From the NCBI GenBank assembly GCA_015068645.1, contig SVKD01000009.1, positions 38,140 to 102,139 on the forward strand: DNA of 64,000 bases, in the 5' to 3' direction. A model generated the notes under the pieces. That model did no database searches. It was not told where the DNA came from and was given only the letters and a program-made list of their open reading frames with translations. Shown here one piece after another: positions 17,367 through 24,496 of this stretch. Source of the DNA: Oscillospiraceae bacterium. GTDB taxonomy: Bacteria > Bacillota > Clostridia > UMGS1840. The position numbers and the translations under genes are program-made. The first letter of the stretch is position 1, and each line of letters starts with the position of its first letter.

Positions 17367-17951
17367 ATGGGATATGTGATTTCGTTTTTCTGGATATGGG
17401 GAATTATTTTTCTGGCAATCAACCATAATTTAGGGCAACTAACCAACATCATTACCACTGCCACCGCAAACTGCGCATCTTTTGTGCTGAAGTTGTTATT
17501 CTTAACCGCATTTTTCTCAGGGATGATAAAAATTGCAGAGGAAATCGGATTGACAAGATTGTTATCCAAACTACTATCTCCAATTCTTGCAAAAATTTTC
17601 AAGACAAAAAATCAAAAAACTTTGCAAAAAATATCGGTAAACATTTCGGCAAACATGTTAGGCATCGGCAATGCGGCAACCCCCTCCGGTCTTGCCGCTA
17701 TGGAAGAACTGGATAAAGAGGTAAAATCGGACGGATATCCCACCCCTGATATGTGCCGTTTTATTTTGTTTAACACTTGCTCTGTTCAACTGATTCCCAC
17801 CACGGTGATCGGTCTTCGTGCCATGGCAGGCTCGGTTTCCCCCTCTGCCGTGGTAATTCCTGTTCTCGTTACAGGATTTTTGGGACTGATATCTGCTCTG
17901 TTTTTATGTAAATTGGCTCTTTCCTATCAGAAATGGAGGACATCGTTATGA
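17367..17951 (+). CDS. spmA: Spore maturation protein A
   Basis: The 194-residue membrane protein has about five hydrophobic segments and the SpmA/nucleoside-recognition pattern: MIKIAEEIGLTRLLSKLLSP, then ANMLGIGNAATPSGLAAMEEL and FNTCSVQLIPTTVIGLR. SpmA and SpmB are needed for full dehydration of the spore core. The ATG at 17367 aligns with the known SpmA N-terminus, although no well-placed ribosome site precedes it. Its stop overlaps the spmB start by 4 nt. Confidence 0.93.
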   Translation: MGYVISFFWIWGIIFLAINHNLGQLTNIITTATANCASFVLKLLFLTAFFSGMIKIAEEIGLTRLLSKLLSPILAKIFKTKNQKTLQKISVNISANMLGIGNAATPSGLAAMEELDKEVKSDGYPTPDMCRFILFNTCSVQLIPTTVIGLRAMAGSVSPSAVVIPVLVTGFLGLISALFLCKLALSYQKWRTSL

Positions 17952-18478
17952 TTTCTGCGTTATCAAACAGTGTGCTTCCTCTGTTTTTTCTCAGCTTATT
18001 TTTGATTTCTTTTCTAAAAAAAAGAGACTCCCTTTCCGCATTTACAAAGGGAGCTAAAGAAGGATTTTCGGCAATTGTGAAAATCACACCGAATATTCTT
18101 GCCATTATGGTATCCATTGCCGTTTTCAGAGAATCGGGGGCATTGTCTTTCTTTTTAAAATTACTTTCCCCTCTTTTTCATTTTTTAAAAATCCCTGATG
18201 GTATAGGAGAACTGATTTTAGTGCGTCCCATTTCGGGAAGCGGTGCCATGGTGCTCTTAACCGATATTTTAGAAAAGTTTGGTGCAGATAGCTACGAAGG
18301 ACTTTTAGCATCGGTGATTTGTGCTTCCACCGAAACCACCATTTACACCGTTACCGTCTATTTTGCCGTAACCCGTGTCAAGAAAACGAAATTGCCACTA
18401 CTGTTAGGATTATGTGCTGATATGATTGTCATATTCCTTGCAATGCTGACGGTCAATTTGTTCCTCTGCTCTGCTTGA
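17948..18478 (+). CDS. spmB: Spore maturation protein B
   Basis: The 176-residue membrane protein is the SpmB partner, with KGAKEGFSAIVKITPNILAIMV and RPISGSGAMVLLTDILEKFGADSY-type segments followed by CASTETTIYTVTVYF. The ATG at 17948 is preferred to the in-frame ATG at 17933 because GGAGG (17935-17939) lies 8 nt before it; the ATGA overlap with spmA points to coupled translation. It acts with SpmA in the spore membrane. Confidence 0.93.
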   Translation: MISALSNSVLPLFFLSLFLISFLKKRDSLSAFTKGAKEGFSAIVKITPNILAIMVSIAVFRESGALSFFLKLLSPLFHFLKIPDGIGELILVRPISGSGAMVLLTDILEKFGADSYEGLLASVICASTETTIYTVTVYFAVTRVKKTKLPLLLGLCADMIVIFLAMLTVNLFLCSA

Positions 18479-18503
18479 CAATTATTTTGGAATATGGTAT
18501 GAT
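18475..18503 (+). promoter_or_regulatory. Sigma-A promoter of the reductase-acetyltransferase pair
   Basis: TTGACA (18475-18480) overlaps the spmB stop codon; a 17-nt spacer leads to TATGAT (18498-18503). Confidence 0.65.
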
Positions 18504-18505
18504 TA

Positions 18506-18523
18506 TGGTATGAAATGATACCA
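18506..18523. promoter_or_regulatory. Inverted repeat downstream of the -10 box, candidate operator
   Basis: TGGTAT (18506-18511) and ATACCA (18518-18523) form an inverted repeat just after the -10 element, and another TGGTAT half-site covers 18495-18500. The position suits a repressor site; the regulator is unknown. Confidence 0.35.
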
Positions 18524-18555
18524 AAAGAACCAAAAAGAACGGAGCGTTTACCGCT

Positions 18556-19260
18556 ATGAAACAGATTGCGTTAGTGACCGGTGCTGGTCGTGGAATCGGA
18601 AAAGAAATCGCAAAAAAACTGCAAGAAGACGGTTACTTTGTCATTGCCAACAGTAAAAATACCGTAATAGAAAATACCGAAACCCAAATGGGATACCTTG
18701 CAGATGTTTCCAATTCCTCAGAAGTATCAAAAATGATAGAAGATATTACCAAAAAATACGGAAAAATTGATGTGTTGGTAAATAATGCAGGTATCGCTCA
18801 GCAGAAACTGTTTACTGATATTACGGAAGCAGACTGGGACACTATGATGGATACCAACTTAAAAAGTATGTTTTTGGTAACCAAAGCAGTACTCCCTCAT
18901 ATGATTCACAAAAAATGCGGTGCCATCTTAAATATTTCCTCCATCTGGGGAATGGTTGGTGCCTCTTGTGAAGTGCATTATTCTGCCGCAAAAGCAGGAG
19001 TTATTGGTTTTACCAAGGCACTTGCAAAAGAAGTGGCACCCTGCAACATCCGAGTGAACTGTGTGGCTCCCGGCATTATCAAAACTGATATGTTAAACGA
19101 TTTTACCGAAGATGATTTAGCCGATTTGGCAGAAGAAACTCCTTTGGGCACCTTAGGAACTCCCCGCGATATTGCAGAAGCTGTCAGCTTTTTGGTATCT
19201 GATAAGGCGAAATTTATCACAGGTCAGATGTTAAGTTCTAACGGAGGATTTGTGATATGA
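18556..19260 (+). CDS. ymfI: SDR-family reductase, likely EF-P 5-aminopentanone reductase (YmfI-like)
   Basis: The 234-residue protein is a classical short-chain dehydrogenase: TGAGRGIG (8-15) for NADPH, NNAG (76-79), the catalytic serine in NISSIWG and Tyr142-x3-Lys146. The segment ISSIWGMVGASCEVHYSAAK and the closing FITGQMLSSNGGF resemble B. subtilis YmfI, which finishes 5-aminopentanol modification of elongation factor P, more closely than they resemble FabG. This assignment is from remembered similarity; a generic ketoreductase is the alternative. The stop overlaps the GNAT gene start by 4 nt. Confidence 0.75.
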   Translation: MKQIALVTGAGRGIGKEIAKKLQEDGYFVIANSKNTVIENTETQMGYLADVSNSSEVSKMIEDITKKYGKIDVLVNNAGIAQQKLFTDITEADWDTMMDTNLKSMFLVTKAVLPHMIHKKCGAILNISSIWGMVGASCEVHYSAAKAGVIGFTKALAKEVAPCNIRVNCVAPGIIKTDMLNDFTEDDLADLAEETPLGTLGTPRDIAEAVSFLVSDKAKFITGQMLSSNGGFVI

Positions 19261-19697
19261 TGCTGTTGGATTTTAAACCTGAACACGAAACTGAGTTTTA
19301 CGCTATGTGCCGTGACTTTTTCTCCTCTCCTGCCGTTTGCCACGAAATCAAAAAAGAAGATATGAAAACCACCTTTGACCTTGCCGTAAAAGGTTCTCCT
19401 TATCTTCGGGGACTTGTGATGGCGGATGGCGAAAACACATTGGGATATGTGTTGTTATCTTTCACCTATTCCAACGAGGTGGGCGGAATGGTAGTCTGGA
19501 TTGAAGAGCTTTACGTGAAAGAAATGTATCGCAATCAGGGACTTGGAAAACAGGCACTAGAGTGGATATTAAACGAATACCAAGAAAATACCAAACGATT
19601 CCGTCTGGAAGTGACCGAAGAAAACGAAGGCGCCAAAAAACTGTACCGAAGCTTTGGGTTTGAAGTACTTCCCTATGAACAAATGACGTTGGAATAA
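19257..19697 (+). CDS. GNAT family N-acetyltransferase
   Basis: The 146-residue protein has the GNAT fold with motif A as YVKEMYRNQGLGKQALEWIL (acetyl-CoA pyrophosphate loop RNQGLG) and a C-terminal NEGAKKLYRSFGFEVLPYEQM segment. It transfers an acetyl group to an unknown amine. It is translationally coupled (ATGA) to the YmfI-like reductase, so the two may act in one pathway, but no substrate is evident. Confidence 0.88.
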   Translation: MMLLDFKPEHETEFYAMCRDFFSSPAVCHEIKKEDMKTTFDLAVKGSPYLRGLVMADGENTLGYVLLSFTYSNEVGGMVVWIEELYVKEMYRNQGLGKQALEWILNEYQENTKRFRLEVTEENEGAKKLYRSFGFEVLPYEQMTLE

Positions 19698-19712
19698 TTG
19701 ATAACAAAACAA

Positions 19713-19745
19713 AAAACCGTAAGAGCAAAACTCTTACGGTTTTTT
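19713..19745. terminator. Bidirectional terminator between the GNAT and ferredoxin genes
   Basis: AAAACCGTAAGAG (19713-19725) pairs with CTCTTACGGTTTT (19731-19743) around a CAAAA loop, with T-runs in both orientations. Confidence 0.85.
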
Positions 19746-19755
19746 ATGTTTGGGA

Positions 19756-19926
19756 TTAGCCTTCAACAGGAGCACCTACGGGGCAAACGCCTGCGCAAGT
19801 ACCGCAATCGATACAAGCATCTGCATCAATTTCATATTTGCTGTCACCTGCGGTAATACAGCTTACCGGGCATTCCGCTTCACATGCACCACAGCTGATG
19901 CATTCGTCAGTAATTTTAAAAGCCAT
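19756..19926 (-). CDS. 2[4Fe-4S] ferredoxin, 56 residues
   Basis: The 56-residue protein begins MAFKITDECISCGACEAECP and has two CxxCxxCxxxCP clusters (CISCGACEAECP and CIDCGTCAGVCP), the classic clostridial ferredoxin. It carries low-potential electrons for anaerobic metabolism in the cytoplasm. The ATG (complement of 19924-19926) follows a strong AGGAGGTG. The gene is monocistronic and shares the terminator at 19713-19745. Confidence 0.96.
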   Translation of the reverse strand: MAFKITDECISCGACEAECPVSCITAGDSKYEIDADACIDCGTCAGVCPVGAPVEG

Positions 19927-20012
19927 TGGAAAACACCTCCTAATATTGTTGGTTATATCTTACTACATTTTTTTTTAAATTTCAATAGTTTTTTTGAATT
20001 TTTTTATTTTTC

Positions 20013-20759
20013 TCACAAATTTATAATCAAACCGATGGGACAATGGTCACTTCCCATCACTTCGGGATAAATTACACTGTCGGAAACTTTGTTCATTACA
20101 GAAGAAGAAACGATAAAATAGTCAATCCGCCATCCCACGTTTTTAGCTCTTGCCGAAAACCGATAAGACCACCAGGTGTATGCATCGGTTTTATCGGGAT
20201 AAAGAGTACGGAACGTGTCGGAAAAGCCAGATGACAAAAGCTCAGTCATTTTACCACGTTCTTCATCGGAGAATCCTGCATTCTGACGGTTGGTTTTGGG
20301 GTTTTTTAAGTCAATTTCCTGGTGGGCAACGTTTAAGTCACCACATAGAATCACAGGTTTTTGTAAACTTTTTAAATAGGAACGAAAATCGTCTTCAAAT
20401 TCCATACGGTAATCCAGTCGTTTTAATTCCTGCTGAGCATTTGGAGTATAACAATTCACTAGGTAAAAATTATCAAATTCCAAAGTAATTACCCTGCCCT
20501 CATCGTTGTGTTGATCTCCAATGCCGTAAGTAACACTTAAGGGTTTTTCTTTCGTAAATACAGCCGTTCCGCTATACCCTTTTTTCTCGGCGCTATGCCA
20601 ATACTGATGATAGCCATCTAAGCTAAGTTCTGCCTGTCCCTCTTGCATTTTCGTTTCCTGAATACAGAAAATATCTGCATTTTCCGAAGAAAAGAAATCT
20701 AAAAAACCTTTGGTTAGACACGCACGAAGTCCGTTTACGTTCCAGGAAATGAGTTTCAT
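20013..20759 (-). CDS. exoA: Exodeoxyribonuclease III / AP endonuclease
   Basis: The 248-residue protein is a full-length ExoIII/Ape1 enzyme: MKLISWNVNGLRAC at the start, the metal-binding glutamate in CIQETKMQ, GDLNVAH, and SDHCPIG at the C-terminus. It repairs abasic sites. The start at the complement of 20757-20759 is supported by GGAGGAG upstream and by the family N-terminus; the longer in-frame extension to 20828 is not conserved. Confidence 0.96.
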   Translation of the reverse strand: MKLISWNVNGLRACLTKGFLDFFSSENADIFCIQETKMQEGQAELSLDGYHQYWHSAEKKGYSGTAVFTKEKPLSVTYGIGDQHNDEGRVITLEFDNFYLVNCYTPNAQQELKRLDYRMEFEDDFRSYLKSLQKPVILCGDLNVAHQEIDLKNPKTNRQNAGFSDEERGKMTELLSSGFSDTFRTLYPDKTDAYTWWSYRFSARAKNVGWRIDYFIVSSSVMNKVSDSVIYPEVMGSDHCPIGLIINL

Positions 20760-20838
20760 ATTTTGCTCCTCCTTTTTTACACATGAAGTATACCATATAT
20801 TTTTCATTTTGTATAGAGGAAATTTCATAATGTCATCA

Positions 20839-20885
20839 AAAAGAAAAAGAACCGCTTTCTTTTTTTAAAAAAAGCCGTTCTTTTT
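20839..20885 (-). terminator. Terminator downstream of the DUF1540 gene
   Basis: AAAAAGAAC (from 20842) and GTTCTTTTT (to 20885) form the base of an imperfect hairpin over A/T-rich arms; on the minus strand it ends in TTCTTTTTC. It lies in the 239-nt gap between exoA and the DUF1540 gene; nothing else clear is seen there. Confidence 0.55.
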
Positions 20886-20998
20886 CCCGGAATGTTACAT
20901 TCTGCTTTTTCGTGTCAGAATGCCGTAGTAAAAAAAGGATGAAAAAAGTATGAATGGTGTTTCTTGTTTGTTTTCGTTATTTTTTTCAACCCGAAAAC

Positions 20999-21160
20999 TT
21001 ATTTCTTTGCGAAAGATTTACAGTCAGTACACTGATCCATAGCAGGGTTCATTTCGTGAGTACCGATGGTAACGCAATCCAAAGAACAGTAATTTTCGGA
21101 ATTGCAATGATGTTTACACTGCTGCACGGTGCATTTGATAGCATGATTTGCCTGATTCAT
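20999..21160 (-). CDS. DUF1540 domain protein, 53 residues, Cys-rich
   Basis: The 53-residue protein reads MNQANHAIKCTVQQCKHHC at its start and ends DQCTDCKSFAKK. Six cysteines occur in the DUF1540 arrangement (C-x4-C-x3-C, then C..C, then C-x2-C), likely a small metal-binding fold found mainly in Clostridia and often in spore formers. The ATG (complement of 21158-21160) follows AGGAGGC. It is too short for common gene finders. Its function is unknown. Confidence 0.85.
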   Translation of the reverse strand: MNQANHAIKCTVQQCKHHCNSENYCSLDCVTIGTHEMNPAMDQCTDCKSFAKK

Positions 21161-21268
21161 AAGAAAATGCCTCCTTGTTTTTTAATAGTTTCGTTTTTGA
21201 AAAGAACATTCTTTTCACTCTTACTATTGGCTTTTTCAAATGAAAATATACTTTCTTATGAAAAAAAC

Positions 21269-21529
21269 TCACGAAAACAACAAAAATGCCACAACAGCAA
21301 TTAACAGCTGATTATCCCCTTCTTCGGAAATGAGTAACAATAACAATCCGATTAAAAGCAAATCATCCGTCTCTATATTTTTCGGAAGTTTTGACAATTT
21401 TGATTTTTTAGGTAATTCCGACGCGAAATAATTTTCTGTTCGATCTGCACAAACCGACCTTTGTATCGGTATTTTTGGCATAGCGCTTTCCTTCGTAGTA
21501 TAAACCCGTTTGGGAATTGACTGATACAT
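21269..21529 (-). CDS. Small protein with acidic-hydrophobic C-terminus, last gene of a small-protein cluster
   Basis: The 86-residue protein has a polar, basic N-terminal half and a C-terminal half built of leucine-rich hydrophobic stretches separated by acidic turns (DDLLLIGLLLLLISEEG then LLIAVVAFLLFS). This D..LLL.ALL..LL.EE pattern is common in uncharacterised small proteins of spore-forming Clostridia. The ATG (complement of 21527-21529) follows AGGAG at 9 nt. It lies 18 nt after the stop of the 124-residue gene upstream, so the genes are probably co-transcribed. I do not recognise a named family. Confidence 0.7.
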   Translation of the reverse strand: MYQSIPKRVYTTKESAMPKIPIQRSVCADRTENYFASELPKKSKLSKLPKNIETDDLLLIGLLLLLISEEGDNQLLIAVVAFLLFS

Positions 21530-21547
21530 TCCCCATCTCTCCTGTCC

Positions 21548-21922
21548 CTATGTATCTTTTGAATTGCTTTTTTTCATTTCAGAAAACACACGGTATGCCT
21601 GCAATGCCCGAAGCATCGTGTCCACTTTCGGCTGACGGGACGATCGAAGATAAGGACGAAGAGCAGATAACAGTGCAGCCTCCTGTGTATTACTTGCCTG
21701 ACGGAATTTTCCCATCAAATCAGTAAACTTACTCATCATTTCTGCTGTATTGATAAAATCATCCATCTCTTTTGGAGAAGAAGAAACAGGCAAAGATACC
21801 GTTTTATTTTCGGACTCCAAAGGCTGGAAATCTGAATTTTCCTTTGGAGCACTATCGTTGCCGTTGTCTCCCAGTAAATTTTGCAGCATCCCCATCAAAA
21901 GATTTTTATCCAGCTCTGCCAT
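21548..21922 (-). CDS. Hypothetical protein, 124 residues, cytoplasmic
   Basis: The protein starts MAELDKNLLMGMLQNLLGDNG, has a disordered Ser/Pro/Glu-rich middle (about 25-55), and ends with helices (FINTAEMMSKFTDLMGKF, AALLSALRPYLRSSRQPKVD) and a basic tail. The ALRPYL..sRQ.kvD pattern recurs in uncharacterised clostridial proteins that neighbour other small sporulation-type genes. The nearest ribosome site (AAGGAG) is 15 nt from the ATG, longer than ideal. It sits between the 79- and 86-residue genes on one strand. No function can be assigned. Confidence 0.7.
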   Translation of the reverse strand: MAELDKNLLMGMLQNLLGDNGNDSAPKENSDFQPLESENKTVSLPVSSSPKEMDDFINTAEMMSKFTDLMGKFRQASNTQEAALLSALRPYLRSSRQPKVDTMLRALQAYRVFSEMKKSNSKDT

Positions 21923-21944
21923 CTTATTTGCTCACATCTCCTTC

Positions 21945-22184
21945 TCATTTCAATCGATCAATGATCTCAAGAAAATCCTTGTTTTTGGATTGAAATAAAC
22001 TTTTCAACAACCGGTTTTTATCCTGTTCGGACAATGATCGGATCATATTGGCAATTTCTTTCTGGTCCATCCGGGCAAATGCCTGCTGAACGGTTGGATT
22101 TTCTGATAACGCCTTTGCTCTTTCCATAGCAGATTTCACCTTACCTTGATCCATCCCACGAAAAAGTTCTTCCCAGCTTGACAT
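21945..22184 (-). CDS. Hypothetical protein, 79 residues, helical
   Basis: The 79-residue protein starts MSSWEELFRGMDQGKVKSAM and is wholly helical, ending LSEQDKNRLLKSLFQSKNKD plus a short helix. There is no signal or membrane segment. A strong GGAGGAGAC ribosome site precedes the ATG (complement of 22182-22184). It is followed 22 nt later by the 124-residue gene. I recognise the type as one that recurs beside the 124-residue partner in Clostridia but know no function. Confidence 0.7.
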   Translation of the reverse strand: MSSWEELFRGMDQGKVKSAMERAKALSENPTVQQAFARMDQKEIANMIRSLSEQDKNRLLKSLFQSKNKDFLEIIDRLK

Positions 22185-22212
22185 AAAAGTCTCCTCCTTT
22201 TTTTAAAAAAAA

Positions 22213-22275
22213 GGGGCACGGCATAAACCGCTTTTTATAGTTTCTTAGTGTTTCTGTTACAGTATATGCCGTCCC
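22213..22275 (-). terminator. Long-loop terminator after the 19-residue peptide gene
   Basis: GGGGCACGGCATA (22213-22225) pairs with TATGCCGTCCC (22265-22275) across a 39-nt loop. On the minus strand the stem is followed by CTTTTTTTT, so it can end transcription of the tiny peptide gene or let part of it run into the 79-residue gene. Confidence 0.55.
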
Positions 22276-22290
22276 TTTTCCCAATATGTT

Positions 22291-22350
22291 TTAATAGAAC
22301 AATAATAAGAACACTAAAATAAAGAATAATAATGAGGTATCGCCTTTCAT
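22291..22350 (-). CDS. 19-residue hydrophobic peptide
   Basis: The open frame encodes MKGDTSLLFFILVFLLLFY followed by a stop. It has a short polar head and one hydrophobic segment, like small membrane or spore-coat peptides found in Clostridia. An AAAGGGGGCG ribosome site lies at the right distance before the ATG (complement of 22348-22350), and a hairpin terminator follows. The length is close to chance level, so the ribosome site, composition and context are the support. Confidence 0.55.
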   Translation of the reverse strand: MKGDTSLLFFILVFLLLFY

Positions 22351-22458
22351 GGTGTCGCCCCCTTTCATTTACAAGATATGCCAAATCATTCGTTTTGTTA
22401 TAAAAAGAGCCCCACACGGAAAGAATATTACTACCAAAATAAAAAGGAGACAGAAGAT

Positions 22459-22614
22459 ATGCTTTCTAAAAAAAGAACCCGAAACCAAACTCATAAAACC
22501 GGCAATAACAACGAGAACTTTTTCTGGAATTTATTCTTAGAAACCGGCAGAATTGATGCCTATCTTCTGTTAAAAGAGGAAGAAGCCGAACAAAATCAGG
22601 AAACGAAACCATAA
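22459..22614 (+). CDS. yqzL: YqzL-like protein, 51 residues
   Basis: The 51-residue protein has a basic N-terminus and the YqzL core NFFWNLFLETGRIDAYLLLKE (about residues 20-40, where the family reads FW..F..TG.IDAYLL.K). YqzL is a small conserved protein of Bacillus and Clostridia without known function. ATG 22459 is chosen because AAGGAG precedes it at 9 nt; the longer in-frame version from 22378 lacks a ribosome site. Confidence 0.8.
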   Translation: MLSKKRTRNQTHKTGNNNENFFWNLFLETGRIDAYLLLKEEEAEQNQETKP

Positions 22615-22640
22615 AAAAACTGTTGCTTGCGCAACAGTTT
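22611..22640. terminator. Terminator shared by yqzL and the phosphoribosyltransferase gene
   Basis: AAACTGTTGC (22617-22626) and GCAACAGTTT (22631-22640) form a perfect stem with a TTGC loop. The T-run is strong on the minus strand, so the main user is the phosphoribosyltransferase gene. Confidence 0.8.
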
Positions 22641-22655
22641 GTTGTTTGATTGATA

Positions 22656-23228
22656 TTATTTTTTGATAGGATTTCCTTCCCCGTCAAAAAGCGGAAGCGG
22701 TTCTAAGTAAATATAATCAGGATTTCCAATAGCGTCGCCTTCTGCTAAGACTGCCATTTTACCCACAATATTACCGCCTGCCAAGGTCACGAGTTTTTCC
22801 AAAGCATGAAGAGATTCTCCTGTGCTGATGACATCATCCACAATTAATACCCGTTTGCCTTGAAGCATCTTGGTTTCTCTTTCACCGATACAGAGAATCT
22901 GAGTTTTTGCAGTGGTAATTGAATCCACATCTGTAGTAATCAAATTTTTCATATACAGTTTGGGCCCTTTTCTGGCAACCACATAATGATTAACACCTTC
23001 CTGACGTGCCATTTCGCAAATCAACGGAATCCCCTTAGCTTCTGCGGTTACCAAAACATCATGTTCAGGTGCTTTTTTTAACAGTTCTCTGGCACAGTTT
23101 TCTGTTAACTCCACATCACCGAACATAATAAAGGCTCCGATATTTAAGTTTTCTCCAATAGGGCACAACACTAACTCTCTTGTGCATCCTGCAATAGTCA
23201 TTTCATAGGCTTCTCTCACGGATATCAA
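22656..23228 (-). CDS. Adenine phosphoribosyltransferase-like protein
   Basis: The 190-residue protein has the PRPP-binding signature VLIVDDVISTGES (127-139) and an upstream AEAKGIPL hood-like segment similar to adenine and xanthine phosphoribosyltransferases. It probably salvages a purine base to its nucleotide. The N-terminal 50 residues are not close to E. coli Apt, so the base specificity stays open. It follows the cyclo-ligase gene by 13 nt, suggesting co-transcription. Confidence 0.78.
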   Translation of the reverse strand: MISVREAYEMTIAGCTRELVLCPIGENLNIGAFIMFGDVELTENCARELLKKAPEHDVLVTAEAKGIPLICEMARQEGVNHYVVARKGPKLYMKNLITTDVDSITTAKTQILCIGERETKMLQGKRVLIVDDVISTGESLHALEKLVTLAGGNIVGKMAVLAEGDAIGNPDYIYLEPLPLFDGEGNPIKK

Positions 23229-23241
23229 CTCCTTTTCTTTA

Positions 23242-23829
23242 TTATACTAAACCAAATTTCATTTTGCAAGAGATTTCTTCATTTTCTTTTGGGTGAAGTC
23301 CCTCTTCGGTGGCAACAAACATAACGGGAATATCCCATTCATTCGGAAAAACAGTCTCCGTAATCAATTCAGAAAAGCACAAACCCATGGTATTTCCGAC
23401 ATAATCTGCAAGATAACGGTCATAAAAACCGCCTCCGTAACCCACACGATAATTCTTTTGATCGAAACCAACAGCAGGCACAATCACCAAATCAATTTTG
23501 TCTTTGGGAAACATTTCGTTGGAAATTGGTTCCAAAATACCAAATTTGGAAACTGAAAAATCATTTTCTCCCGTTGCTAAAACGGCAATCATTTCCGTTT
23601 TGGAAACACATTTGGGAAACAGGCAGGTTTTCCCCATTTTCTGACATTGTTCCCATAATTCTCCGGTATCTGCCTCCCCTTTTGTACTTCGATACAGCAT
23701 CACGGTTGAAGCGTTTTGAAATACCAAAGAAGAAACAACGTGATTTGTGATACAATGCGATTTTTCTTCTTTTTGAAGCAATTGATTTCTCCGTTCCCGC
23801 AAGTTTTTTCTCAGTTCCTCTTTTTCCAT
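23242..23829 (-). CDS. 5-formyltetrahydrofolate cyclo-ligase
   Basis: The 195-residue protein matches the YgfA/MTHFS family: basic N-terminal helix RKNLRERRNQL, then VIVPAVGFDQKNYRVGYGGGFYDRYL, the conserved substrate and ATP loop. It converts 5-formyl-THF to 5,10-methenyl-THF using ATP, returning stored folate to the one-carbon pool used by ThyX, TrmFO and MTHFR in this window. ATG (complement of 23827-23829) follows AGGAGGG. It shares a transcript with the phosphoribosyltransferase gene. Confidence 0.93.
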   Translation of the reverse strand: MEKEELRKNLRERRNQLLQKEEKSHCITNHVVSSLVFQNASTVMLYRSTKGEADTGELWEQCQKMGKTCLFPKCVSKTEMIAVLATGENDFSVSKFGILEPISNEMFPKDKIDLVIVPAVGFDQKNYRVGYGGGFYDRYLADYVGNTMGLCFSELITETVFPNEWDIPVMFVATEEGLHPKENEEISCKMKFGLV

Positions 23830-23845
23830 CAGAGTACCCTCCTAC

Positions 23846-23875
23846 AAAAAAAGACGGGAATTCCCGTCTTTTTTT
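23846..23875. terminator. Terminator of the yajC-TIGR04086-SCIFF operon
   Basis: A perfect palindrome (arms 23846-23860 and 23861-23875, core GACGGGAATTCCCGTC) is flanked by A7 and T7, right after the SCIFF stop codon. Confidence 0.85.
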
Positions 23876-23890
23876 ATGCACATAACGAAA

Positions 23891-24031
23891 TTATTTCTGT
23901 TCGCATTTCTGGTTTGCAACGGTGCAAGAAGTTTTGCAAGCAGACTGACAAGAAGTCTGGCATTCGCCACAACCTTTTTTTGCTAAGTTTTCAGCTAAAT
24001 TTTTAGTAGTTAAGGTTTTAATCTGTTTCAT
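23891..24031 (-). CDS. scfA: SCIFF ranthipeptide precursor (six cysteines in forty-five residues)
   Basis: The 46-residue peptide begins MKQIKTLTTKNLAENLAKKG and has six cysteines at 21, 24, 28, 32, 36 and 43 (CGECQTSCQSACKTSC, then VANQKC). This is the nearly invariant SCIFF precursor of Clostridia, whose radical SAM maturase forms Cys-to-Thr thioether links. The ATG (complement of 24029-24031) follows GAAAGGA. It ends the yajC-TIGR04086 operon. In most genomes the maturase gene is next; here the next gene is 5-formyl-THF cyclo-ligase, so the maturase must be elsewhere or absent. Confidence 0.93.
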   Translation of the reverse strand: MKQIKTLTTKNLAENLAKKGCGECQTSCQSACKTSCTVANQKCEQK

Positions 24032-24048
24032 AATGGTTAATTCCTTTC

Positions 24049-24441
24049 TTATCTTTTGCGTTTTGTTTTTTTCGCATTTATTCCGAAGATTCCGCCAATC
24101 ATTGACAAAATCAAAAGAATCAAACTGTTTGGAATGCGGAGAGTTTTTTTCACAATCAAACTAAGGATAAAATACCCCAGAATGAAAATAACTCCAGCCC
24201 AAAATCCATTGACAAAACCTTTTCTCTTGGCACGCTTTGCTCCGCGATAGCCGGTGATAAAGGCTGCCAGATAGGTAAGGATTCCGACTATCCAAGGCGC
24301 GTACTCTATGGGTAAGGTGAAAACATAAAAGACGAGTGCCGAAATCGCCACCGTACTGATTAAAAACAGCCAGCCTGTGATGGCTGCACCAATCGCCCGT
24401 TTACTCACGGAAGAAACACCTTCTCTTTCGGAACCATTCAT
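24049..24441 (-). CDS. TIGR04086 family membrane protein
   Basis: The 130-residue protein has about four hydrophobic segments (20-41, 47-64, 78-98, 104-120) and basic ends. Its place between yajC and SCIFF and its GYRGAKRAKRKGFVNGFWAG segment fit TIGR04086, a clostridial membrane family tied to SCIFF loci. Function unknown; a role in SCIFF export or membrane placement is only a guess. ATG follows AAGGAGTG. Confidence 0.85.
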   Translation of the reverse strand: MNGSEREGVSSVSKRAIGAAITGWLFLISTVAISALVFYVFTLPIEYAPWIVGILTYLAAFITGYRGAKRAKRKGFVNGFWAGVIFILGYFILSLIVKKTLRIPNSLILLILSMIGGIFGINAKKTKRKR

Positions 24442-24496
24442 TCTCTATCACTCCTTATGATATTAGATATCATATCTTATGCGTGATGGAATGAAA

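Noticed and set aside
20886..20905. GAATGTTACATTC palindrome between exoA and the DUF1540 gene
   Set aside because: Short, single-copy and not placed at any promoter; likely chance.
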